From: Acholeplasmataceae bacterium UBA6190
Lineage (GTDB): Bacteria > Bacillota_I > Bacilli_A > Acholeplasmatales > Acholeplasmataceae
Length of the DNA stretch: 6,580 bases
Direction: 5' to 3'
Assembly: GCA_002422045.1 (NCBI GenBank)
Contig: DITG01000084.1
Location: 1 to 6,580, forward strand
Shown here: piece after piece, positions 1 through 5,213 of the stretch
How positions within the stretch are numbered: the first letter of the stretch is position 1
Layout of the letters: every line of letters begins with the position of its first letter
Notes under the pieces: model-generated
Told to the model about the DNA's origin: nothing
The model's database searches: none
The model's input: the letters and a program-made list of their open reading frames with translations, nothing else
Made by a program: the position numbers and the translations under genes

Positions 1-424
1 ACATCGGAATTCTAAAAATTGTGTTTGGCATGAGCAGTGTTCCAATGATCAATGCGAAGAATAGTTTCTTTCCTTTGAAGTGCATGCGTGTGATGACATA
101 CGCAGTCAGCAAGGTTGAAACCGTGCCGAAGATCACATGTGGAACGGTATACTGCAATGTATTCCATAAAGCTCTTAGCAGGGAATAACCTTCAGGCGAT
201 CCCCAACCTGGCGCTTTAAGCGAATCTTTCCAACCCAAGAGTGTAAAATCACTTGGCCAGAACCAGAAAGATTCGTTCGCACTGGCGTTGAAAGATGCCC
301 CGATGATCCAAAGTAAGGGATACAGCATGATAAAAGCAATCCCTAAGATGATACTGTATTGAATGACTTTGCGGACATTCCGCTTGATGCGGTTCTTTTT
401 CAATCTGATTTCTGCGTATTCCAT
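1..424 (-). CDS. Carbohydrate ABC transporter permease, MalG type (partial, C-terminal half outside the window)
   Basis: This is the inner half of an inner-membrane sugar importer, the MalG-type permease that pairs with the MalF-type protein encoded just upstream. The first 141 codons are visible; the family is usually about 270-300 residues, so the half carrying the EAA loop that docks the ATPase is beyond base 1. Visible are a basic N-terminal tail (residues 7-19), a first membrane helix ending in the family hallmark LYPLLWIIGASFN (34-46), an extracytoplasmic loop rich in Trp and Pro, the WNTLQYTV element (87-94) and a second helix leading to the AYVITRMHFKGKKLFF block (108-123), as in MalG relatives. 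The ATG at 424 is preceded by GAGGTGG (429-435) four bases away, which overlaps the stop codon of the upstream permease and suggests translational coupling. The substrate is inferred from the operon to be oligogalacturonide or a similar oligosaccharide. No ATPase gene is in view. Confidence 0.93.
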   Translation of the reverse strand, partial: MEYAEIRLKKNRIKRNVRKVIQYSIILGIAFIMLYPLLWIIGASFNASANESFWFWPSDFTLLGWKDSLKAPGWGSPEGYSLLRALWNTLQYTVPHVIFGTVSTLLTAYVITRMHFKGKKLFFALIIGTLLMPNTIFRIPM

Positions 425-433
425 CTGTCCACC

Positions 434-1315
434 TCAGTCCTGATAGTGAACCCAGTATTTGGATGATCTGAAGATCAATACTGTGAACACCATGATGATG
501 ACAAAAAGAATCCATGACATCGCACTACCTAAATTGAGATTGCCATCTCTGAATGCAGTCTGATAAATCAACATATTCAAGACACGTGTTGAATTTTCTG
601 GTCCACCATTGGTGATGAGCATCGGACCATTGAAAACTTGGAAAGTTTCGACCAGGCGCATGACTGCGTTGAATAAAATGATGGGCGTGATCATCGGGAC
701 GGTGATTGAAAAAAACTGTCTGGTCCGACCAGCGCCATCGATGGTTGCTGCTTCATAAAGTGATTCTGGTACATTTTTAAGAGCATTCAGGAAAATGAGC
801 ATCGTCGATCCAAATTGCCAGACTCTGAGTGCAACGATGCTACTCATTGCACCACCTGGCGTTCCAAGCCAACTGACTGGTGATACGCCAAACAGTGATA
901 GACCTTGATTGATTAAACCGTTGTACTCGAAGATATAACGCCATAAAACGATGATGGCAATATTCGCACCCAAGACAGTAGGCATGTAAAATGCTGTTCT
1001 AAAAAAACCAATACCCCTGATTTTTTTCGCAAGCACATATGCAACCAGCAATGAAACGACGAGAATCAGTGGGACCGTAAAAAACACATAGATAAAGGTT
1101 ACCTTGAGTGAATTGATAAACAGTTCTCCGGTCAATTCGGTCTGATTGAACAATAATCTGAAATTGTCAAGACCAACAAACGTCGATGTTAATCCACGTT
1201 TGACGAATAGGCTCATCACAAACGAACTGATGAACGGATAGAGTTTAAACAGCAGGAACCCGATGATCCATGGCACTAACAGTGCATAGGGTACCCATTT
1301 CTTTTCACCTACCAT
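434..1315 (-). CDS. Carbohydrate ABC transporter permease, MalF type
   Basis: Integral membrane subunit of a binding-protein-dependent sugar importer, 293 residues, the usual length for the short MalF/UgpA/LplB-like class. An early helix runs over about residues 10-34 and holds the common PYALLVPWIIGFLLFKLYP pattern. Further hydrophobic helices lie near 72-96, 104-128, 158-180, 203-227 and 262-284, which gives the standard six-helix topology. The cytoplasmic EAA loop is clear: EAATIDGAG begins at residue 188 and is followed by the F-x-x-I-x-x-P-x-x-x-P tail. This is where the ATPase docks. The ATG at 1315 has AAAGGA (1322-1327) six bases upstream, and that site overlaps the TAA of the binding-protein gene, with only 3 bases between the two genes. 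It ends in TGA, 9 bases before the MalG-type gene. The family is certain; the pectic oligosaccharide substrate is inferred from the adjacent lyase. Confidence 0.96.
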   Translation of the reverse strand: MVGEKKWVPYALLVPWIIGFLLFKLYPFISSFVMSLFVKRGLTSTFVGLDNFRLLFNQTELTGELFINSLKVTFIYVFFTVPLILVVSLLVAYVLAKKIRGIGFFRTAFYMPTVLGANIAIIVLWRYIFEYNGLINQGLSLFGVSPVSWLGTPGGAMSSIVALRVWQFGSTMLIFLNALKNVPESLYEAATIDGAGRTRQFFSITVPMITPIILFNAVMRLVETFQVFNGPMLITNGGPENSTRVLNMLIYQTAFRDGNLNLGSAMSWILFVIIMVFTVLIFRSSKYWVHYQD

Positions 1316-1318
1316 GAT

Positions 1319-2638
1319 TTATCCTTTCATGATTCTTGCAAGTTCGGTATTGAATCTGTTGATGATACGTTGTGCAGCTTCATTGGCATTGATGGTATTC
1401 AGTAAGAAACTTTCAATGGGTGATTCATAGATGGCTCTGAAGCTACTGTGTTCATAATATGGGTGGATGTATAAATCAACACCACTGGATTGTTGTGCAT
1501 TGAAAAGCGTTTGAACCACTTCATGTCCCTTCCACTCGAGTGTCTGTGTGAAATCAAAGGCTGTTGAAGATGCGAGAATGGATTGAGTCTCACTGTGATT
1601 GGAGACACCACGGTCAACGCCTAGAATTTCAACGGCTTCAGGATCTGTGGTCATGAATTCGATGAATGTTTTGACAGCTTCACGCTTGGCATCGGACTCG
1701 ACAACACGCTTGGACACCGCATAAGCCATCGAAACTTTCTTATACATGCCTTTTTGTTCGCCCAATGTCTGTTGAAACATGCCTGCCATTTCTAGAGATG
1801 AGCCCTGATTGGGCAATGTATTCTGATATTCTGAAATCGCTGTATTCCATTGAAGCACTCCTCCATATTTCTGAGAAGTCCAGTTGGGATTGGTGGGTCC
1901 GTCATTGTGTGTGTCAATCGCATTGGAAGAAATCAGGACACCTGTGCTTCTCAAATCGGAGAGGAAGTTAAACCCTTCAATCAGTTCTGCTTGTGTAAAT
2001 CCCAGTTGATCGTTTGAATTGATGACATTTTTACCGGTCAATTGAGAAAGATAAGTGAACATGAGGATTGCTGCTTGCTGAGGATCGAGTCTGCCAAGAG
2101 CATATTTGCCTGGGGTGACCGAACTGATGATTTCACCAGCAGTCATCAGTTCATCCCAAGTTCTGGGAAGTATCGAAATACCAGCCGCTTCATAAACACT
2201 CTTGTTCAAATAGAAAACATAGCCAGTTTCAGATACTGATAGGCCTAAGATTTTACCGTTGATGGAAAGTGGTGTATGCTCACTTGCTGGATACTTGGAG
2301 AAATCAAGATCAAGTTCATTGAGATCAAGAAAGAAATCTTCTCCATACATCGAATATATCCAGTTGTAGTTCACTTGAAACACATCGGCTTCTGTGCCTC
2401 GATTGAGTCTGTTATTCAAGGTTTGTTGATACCCATTCCAAGGAGACTGTTCGCCTTCTACCTTGTACTGAGGGTATTTGGTTTCAAACAAATCAATCGC
2501 CCGATAAGTAGCGATGTTTCGATCTGATGTACCCCACCAGGCAAATGTGATGGTTGAATCCTGATTGCTTGTGTTTCCACAGGCCGAAAGGGTCAGTATG
2601 GTGATTAGAATGGTGAAGATGATGAGAATTTTCTTCAT
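1319..2638 (-). CDS. Extracellular sugar-binding lipoprotein of an ABC importer (family 1 solute-binding protein)
   Basis: A 439-residue lipoprotein that should capture an oligosaccharide outside the membrane and pass it to the two permeases. Residues 1-19 are a short signal peptide, with the lipobox LSAC ending at Cys20. The mature part opens with TITFAWWG (29-36), then LFETKYPQYKVEGE (50-63), WNGY (67-70) and a D-V-F-Q-V-N-Y-N-W block (85-93). From memory, this pattern is characteristic of the family 1 binding proteins that include TogB-like oligogalacturonide binders; I could not run an alignment. An in-frame ATG at 2677 would add 13 residues and overlap the lyase gene. I chose the ATG at 2638 because AAGGAG (2645-2650) sits six bases upstream and the lipoprotein signal starts there as MKKILII. 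It lies 20 bases after the lyase stop and 3 bases before the MalF-type gene, so all are co-transcribed. Pectic oligosaccharide as the ligand is an inference from context. Confidence 0.93.
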   Translation of the reverse strand: MKKILIIFTILITILTLSACGNTSNQDSTITFAWWGTSDRNIATYRAIDLFETKYPQYKVEGEQSPWNGYQQTLNNRLNRGTEADVFQVNYNWIYSMYGEDFFLDLNELDLDFSKYPASEHTPLSINGKILGLSVSETGYVFYLNKSVYEAAGISILPRTWDELMTAGEIISSVTPGKYALGRLDPQQAAILMFTYLSQLTGKNVINSNDQLGFTQAELIEGFNFLSDLRSTGVLISSNAIDTHNDGPTNPNWTSQKYGGVLQWNTAISEYQNTLPNQGSSLEMAGMFQQTLGEQKGMYKKVSMAYAVSKRVVESDAKREAVKTFIEFMTTDPEAVEILGVDRGVSNHSETQSILASSTAFDFTQTLEWKGHEVVQTLFNAQQSSGVDLYIHPYYEHSSFRAIYESPIESFLLNTINANEAAQRIINRFNTELARIMKG

Positions 2639-2644
2639 ATGATG

Positions 2645-2650
2645 CTCCTT
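2645..2650 (-). promoter_or_regulatory. Ribosome binding site deciding the start of the binding-protein gene
   Basis: AAGGAG on the minus strand, six bases before the ATG at 2638. The alternative in-frame ATGs at 2653 and 2677 have no comparable site, and they would put extra polar residues before the lipoprotein signal. The shorter start is therefore preferred. Confidence 0.85.
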
Positions 2651-2658
2651 CATGTATT

Positions 2659-4086
2659 TTACTGGATAAATGTCCATTGAAACGATGGGATGGTTTGATG
2701 CCCAGTTGGGTACTGTTGAAACCTTTCTGCTAAATAATAAACATCAATCAAATGGTATTCATACGGTAATGTATTGTGATTTCTCCATGCAAAGGGTATT
2801 GTTGGATGGCTGTTTGTATGAAACCACAAGGAATTTAGATCGGTTGATGAACCAAAATATGTCCGAGTCGATGTGATCAGTTCGCTATTGATCACTTGAT
2901 ATGCACCAGTGTATTGGATATCCGGATCACTGTCTTGATGATTTTTGATGGGTGTAGTGACATGTTTGAAAATGCTGTGTTCCATCATGACATTGCCACC
3001 TTCTGTGGAAACGATGCCTTGATTGATCAATGAAAGACTAGGGAATTTCAATCTCAATTGTTGAATGTCGGTATTATTCAAGATGATGTGATAGAGATGA
3101 GCATCGCCTTTTCTGATCCGTGGCATGCGATCCATCAAGTTCAAGATTTCTAAATGATGAAATGTCATGGTGATGGATTCAAATCCTTCACCATTCGTGG
3201 TATTGCCAAGATTAAAACCCTTTTTTTGGAAAGATGCATATGTGATGACATCTTCCATCTCCATACCTGAAATTCTGAGTTCATCATAGTAAGGATAGAG
3301 ATGTCTACTATGTTCAAGAGCTTCAATTTGAGCAATCACAAATGCATTCACGGTGAAATCCAGTTTTGACCAAGACAGTGTGATGTTAGAAACATAGTCT
3401 TTCACATCAATAATGCCATCATAAGCTTGATCAAATGTGATGTGATCAATCCAGACTCCATTCGATTTTTCAATGTTGATATAATCCCAATCATTTCTTT
3501 TGAACTGACCTCGATCCAACTCATCCCATTCCCAGAGTTCAGAAAGATGAAGATTTCTGATTACAATATCGGATGATCCGTCAATTGAAATAGAGACATG
3601 CTTCAACGTCATACCCTGTTTCGAATAAATCATCAAACCGTTTCTACCAACGATTCTCAAACTCCCTACGCCACTTTCCATCAAAATTGGATGAAGCAGT
3701 GGCTGGTGGCTGTGTGGGCGATAAACAGATCGAAATTGAACGAGTGAAAGACCTTGTTCGATCAATGCCTTTTCAACTGTTTTTGAACCTAGTTCGAGAT
3801 CTTCGACAATTTCAATGATCTGGATGTCAGTATTCATCAGTGCTTGGAGCAGCTCTACTGCACTGGATACTTGGATGATTTCATTTGTCAATAGACTGCG
3901 ATCGGTGATGATTAGAGATGAAAAACCGAAGGGATTCTCAAGGATTGCATGATGAATGTCAGTCTCAATGGGAAGCTCCGGTGTCTTTTCATCTGGAGTG
4001 TCTGATTCAGTTATCACTTGAGACATACATCCCGTCAGGTACATCACTGCCATGATGGCTAAGGTCAAATTAATCAAGCGCTTCAT
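2659..4086 (-). CDS. Surface lipoprotein pectate lyase, polysaccharide lyase family 1 type
   Basis: A 475-residue protein predicted to cleave pectate by calcium-dependent beta-elimination at the cell surface. Residues 1-19 form a signal peptide ending in the lipobox LTGC (Cys20), followed by an acidic Asp/Glu/Pro/Thr linker to about residue 45. The PL1 beta-helix core follows: SSDIVIRNLHL (171-181), LWEWDE (184-189), DWD (199-201), the hallmark VWIDH (211-215), DGIID (223-227), SWSKL (238-242) and RMPRIR (320-325). Compared by eye with remembered PelC sequence, Asp199, Asp201, Asp223 and Asp227 match the calcium ligands, Lys288 or Lys289 the substrate-binding lysine, and Arg320 and Arg325 the catalytic R-x-P-x-x-R pair. 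About 45 residues (244-287) are inserted before the lysine relative to PelC. The ATG at 4086 has AGAGGT (4091-4096) four bases upstream. It is first in the operon, directly behind the regulated promoter. An inactive binding homologue is less likely because the catalytic residues are kept. Confidence 0.88.
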   Translation of the reverse strand: MKRLINLTLAIMAVMYLTGCMSQVITESDTPDEKTPELPIETDIHHAILENPFGFSSLIITDRSLLTNEIIQVSSAVELLQALMNTDIQIIEIVEDLELGSKTVEKALIEQGLSLVQFRSVYRPHSHQPLLHPILMESGVGSLRIVGRNGLMIYSKQGMTLKHVSISIDGSSDIVIRNLHLSELWEWDELDRGQFKRNDWDYINIEKSNGVWIDHITFDQAYDGIIDVKDYVSNITLSWSKLDFTVNAFVIAQIEALEHSRHLYPYYDELRISGMEMEDVITYASFQKKGFNLGNTTNGEGFESITMTFHHLEILNLMDRMPRIRKGDAHLYHIILNNTDIQQLRLKFPSLSLINQGIVSTEGGNVMMEHSIFKHVTTPIKNHQDSDPDIQYTGAYQVINSELITSTRTYFGSSTDLNSLWFHTNSHPTIPFAWRNHNTLPYEYHLIDVYYLAERFQQYPTGHQTIPSFQWTFIQ

Positions 4087-4090
4087 GAAT

Positions 4091-4096
4091 ACCTCT
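4091..4096 (-). promoter_or_regulatory. Ribosome binding site of the lyase gene
   Basis: AGAGGT on the minus strand, four bases before the ATG at 4086. It sits in a leader of about 40 bases between the predicted transcription start and the ATG. Confidence 0.7.
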
Positions 4097-4132
4097 ATCC
4101 GTCTATTATATCGGACACTGTCTACAATTAAT

Positions 4133-4162
4133 ATTATACCATCTAAAAGATGGCAATGTCAA
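4133..4162 (-). promoter_or_regulatory. Sigma-A-type promoter of the pectate lyase and sugar-import operon
   Basis: Reading on the minus strand, a perfect -35 hexamer TTGACA (4162-4157) and a perfect -10 hexamer TATAAT (4138-4133) are separated by 18 bases. Transcription should start near 4126, giving an untranslated leader of about 40 bases before the lyase ATG at 4086. Both hexamers are consensus, so basal activity should be high unless repressed. Two operator-like sites overlap it: one on the -35 box and one inside the spacer. The region 4087-4282 otherwise holds only the terminator of the upstream unit. Confidence 0.87.
4139..4153. promoter_or_regulatory. Perfect palindrome between -35 and -10, candidate operator
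   Basis: CCATCT and AGATGG form an exact inverted repeat with a 3-base centre (CCATCTAAAAGATGG on the plus strand). It fills most of the 18-base promoter spacer and abuts the -10 hexamer. It has no T-tract and lies upstream of the predicted transcription start, so it cannot act as a terminator. A protein operator in the spacer is a classic repression position. I do not recognise which regulator family would bind it. Confidence 0.55.
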
Positions 4163-4170
4163 CGCTTACA
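4157..4170 (-). promoter_or_regulatory. Catabolite-responsive (cre-like) LacI-family operator covering the -35 box
   Basis: The minus strand reads TGTAAGCGTTGACA, which fits every position of the published Gram-positive cre consensus TGWAANCGNTNWCA. It is flanked by AA and TT, as in the longer consensus. Its last six bases are the -35 hexamer itself, so a bound CcpA or other LacI-family repressor would block RNA polymerase. Carbon catabolite repression of a pectin-use operon is the natural reading. A pathway-specific LacI-type regulator could use the same sequence. Confidence 0.78.
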
Positions 4171-4205
4171 TTCCCCAATTCAGTCAAATATCTGTATCTT
4201 CGTTG

Positions 4206-4240
4206 AAAAAGAACGGACCGTCCACAAGGGCTGTCCGTTC
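4206..4240 (-). terminator. Intrinsic terminator after the ferric reductase-like gene
   Basis: On the minus strand an 8-base perfect stem GAACGGAC / GTCCGTTC (4240-4233 with 4218-4211) encloses a 14-base loop, which may form a small inner CC/GG pairing, and is followed directly by TTTTT (4210-4206). It lies about 43 bases after the stop codon at 4283. It isolates this unit from the lyase operon, whose -35 box begins at 4162. The plus strand has no T-run after the stem, so termination is in the minus direction only. Confidence 0.92.
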
Positions 4241-4282
4241 GTCTATTAATGGTTGTTGTGTGTCTATCTTTATGAACTATTC

Positions 4283-4906
4283 CTAGTTGGCATGCGTCAA
4301 TTTTGTATTTTTGGGTTGTGCCTGAGTGTGTTTTTTGTAGAGATCCAAACACTTCATCACTCCATATCCACCAAAAATGACACCATAAAACGCTAAGCGA
4401 CTATTTTGAATGAGTATTAAATGACATCCGACCAAAACATAAAAGACATAGGACAACTGATGTAATTTTTTCCATGTTTTACCTTTGATCTTCTTTCTGA
4501 TGATCATGAATGACGTGATGAAAAGCGGCAACATCACAACAACACTTGCGATTCCGATATAAAAATAGAGTGGCGCTTCCCAAAAGAAACTGAAATCAAT
4601 TGAAAAAACAATGAATTTGAGTCCATGGGTGAGTGCAAATATTGAACCTATCACCGCAAGTTCTGCTCGAACGCCCATCAAACGCTTTTTGATTTCACTC
4701 TTGTCCAGTAGTGTTACAAACATGACAACTATGAAAAAAGATAATCCGAGATATCCCATGTTGATAATCGTTGTTTCTTGAGTAAAGGAAACGATGCTCA
4801 AGATGGCTGAACCCAAATAAAGCCATGTATTCCATTTTCGAATGGATTTGAAAAACAAAAAACTGAATATCACTATCAACAGGATGCTAACGAGTGTGAT
4901 GGTCAT
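4283..4906 (-). CDS. Ferric reductase-like transmembrane protein, MsrQ-like haem b membrane subunit
   Basis: A 207-residue integral membrane protein of the ferric reductase-like (FRD/YedZ-MsrQ) superfamily, expected to carry haem b and move electrons across the membrane. Hydrophobic helices fall near residues 2-19, 28-43, 48-67, 83-103, 112-135, 150-166 and 170-183, roughly the usual six. Three histidines sit where the family keeps its haem ligands: His94 in F-A-L-T-H-G, His149 in the W-K-K-L-H motif and His162 in V-G-C-H-L. The membrane domain stands alone, with no NAD or FAD domain as in NOX-type proteins, so electrons must come from quinol or a separate flavoprotein. The ATG at 4906 has AGGAG (4916-4920) nine bases upstream, inside the preceding gene, which it overlaps by 20 bases. 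No methionine sulfoxide reductase MsrP gene is adjacent, so a strict MsrQ role is unproven. Electron delivery to an extracytoplasmic acceptor is the safest statement. Confidence 0.82.
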   Translation of the reverse strand: MTITLVSILLIVIFSFLFFKSIRKWNTWLYLGSAILSIVSFTQETTIINMGYLGLSFFIVVMFVTLLDKSEIKKRLMGVRAELAVIGSIFALTHGLKFIVFSIDFSFFWEAPLYFYIGIASVVVMLPLFITSFMIIRKKIKGKTWKKLHQLSYVFYVLVGCHLILIQNSRLAFYGVIFGGYGVMKCLDLYKKHTQAQPKNTKLTHAN

Positions 4907-5120
4907 TTGCTATTGCTCCTGTCGCTTCTGATGGCTCTGAATCTTCAGAAGGTTCCGATCCTTCTCCAGGCTCGGATGCTCCTGCGATGACATCAATTTC
5001 TGTCTGATAGGTTTCACTGGTTGCTCCTGCAATCAGATCGAGTGAATCTTGAACAGGTTCTATCACAAAACTAAAAACTGTCATTGCAATCAGTATGATA
5101 CCCAAAATCCAGTTTTTCAT
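4887..5120 (-). CDS. Small membrane-anchored protein with duplicated D-x-I-A-G-A-(T/S) motif, function unknown
   Basis: I do not recognise a family. The 77-residue product has one N-terminal hydrophobic segment (residues 4-20), then a short exported or surface tail. The tail carries DLIAGATSE (28-36) and a near copy DVIAGASE (43-50). It ends in an acidic Ser-Glu-Pro repeat (SEPSEDSEPSE, 55-65) and a His pair. The D-x-x-A-G-A-T core resembles the D-x-x-S-G-A-T-x-T/S motif at which ApbE attaches FMN in FMN-binding domains. However, neither copy has the Thr/Ser at the usual last position, and the rest of that domain is missing. It could be a tiny flavin carrier, a degenerate remnant or an unrelated linker. 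I chose the ATG at 5120 because AGAAGG (5129-5134) is eight bases away; a GTG at 5129 would overlap that site. It overlaps the ferric reductase-like gene by 20 bases and shares its promoter, so a joint role is likely. Confidence 0.68.
   Translation of the reverse strand: MKNWILGIILIAMTVFSFVIEPVQDSLDLIAGATSETYQTEIDVIAGASEPGEGSEPSEDSEPSEATGAIANDHHTR
4914..5030 (-). repeat. Thrice-repeated GCAGGAGCA-type 9-mer within the small-protein gene
   Basis: The minus strand reads GCAGGAGCA at 5030-5022 and 4985-4977, and ACAGGAGCA at 4922-4914. All are in the same frame and encode Gly-Ala within the IAGA, IAGA and TGA peptides. The third copy also supplies the AGGAG ribosome site of the next gene. The pattern suggests short internal duplication. 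Confidence 0.6.
4916..4920 (-). promoter_or_regulatory. Ribosome binding site of the ferric reductase-like gene, embedded in the preceding gene
   Basis: AGGAG on the minus strand, nine bases before the ATG at 4906 and inside the last coding part of the small-protein gene. Translation of the two genes is therefore probably coupled. Confidence 0.75.
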
Positions 5121-5128
5121 CCACAACA

Positions 5129-5134
5129 CCTTCT
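5129..5134 (-). promoter_or_regulatory. Ribosome binding site deciding the start of the small membrane protein
   Basis: AGAAGG on the minus strand, eight bases before the ATG at 5120. The in-frame GTG at 5129-5127 touches this site and leaves no room for spacing, so it is not the likely start. Confidence 0.75.
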
Positions 5135-5142
5135 TTGAACAT

Positions 5143-5171
5143 ATTATAATCCTTTTGAAAAGACTTGTGAA
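5143..5171 (-). promoter_or_regulatory. Sigma-A-type promoter of the small protein / ferric reductase-like unit
   Basis: On the minus strand, TTCACA (5171-5166, one mismatch from TTGACA) and a perfect TATAAT (5148-5143) are 17 bases apart. Transcription should start near 5136, leaving a leader of about 16 bases that is almost entirely the ribosome binding site. The -35 box begins nine bases after the T-tract of the preceding terminator. No operator-like repeat is obvious, so expression is probably constitutive. Confidence 0.8.
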
Positions 5172-5179
5172 GAAGAAAG

Positions 5180-5204
5180 AAAAAAAGAGAAGCTTTCGCT
5201 TCCC
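5180..5204 (-). terminator. Intrinsic terminator after the dihydrolipoamide dehydrogenase gene
   Basis: On the minus strand GGGAAGC (5204-5198), a GAAA tetraloop and GCTTCTC (5193-5187) form a 7-base stem with one G-T pair. Seven T (5186-5180) and a further pyrimidine-rich run follow. It begins about 10 bases after the TAA at 5214. It marks the end of the upstream operon. Confidence 0.92.
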
Positions 5205-5213
5205 TTGGTTGAA

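Noticed and set aside
249..515. 88-codon open frame on the minus strand across the permease junction
   Set aside because: It is out of frame with two convincingly identified permease genes that cover the same bases, and its product is low in recognisable pattern.
2276..2527. 83-codon open frame on the plus strand
   Set aside because: It lies wholly antisense to the binding-protein gene; no ribosome site or family pattern supports it.
2639..2677. Longer start for the binding-protein gene at 2677
   Set aside because: It would place 13 polar residues before the lipoprotein signal and lacks a ribosome site, whereas the ATG at 2638 has AAGGAG six bases away.
4105..4110. Second TATAAT in the lyase leader
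   Set aside because: No -35-like hexamer lies 16-18 bases upstream, whereas the first TATAAT has a perfect TTGACA at 18 bases.
4178..4192. TTGACT upstream of the lyase promoter as an extra -35 box
   Set aside because: No -10-like hexamer follows at suitable spacing.
4143..4352. 69-codon open frame on the minus strand spanning the terminator
   Set aside because: It crosses the end of the ferric reductase-like gene in another frame and runs through its terminator stem and into the lyase operon promoter.
4915..4985. Frameshifted remnant of a full FMN-binding domain between the small protein and the reductase gene
   Set aside because: The two genes overlap by 20 bases, leaving no room for a missing domain, and the tail is low-complexity Ser-Glu-Pro rather than degraded domain sequence.
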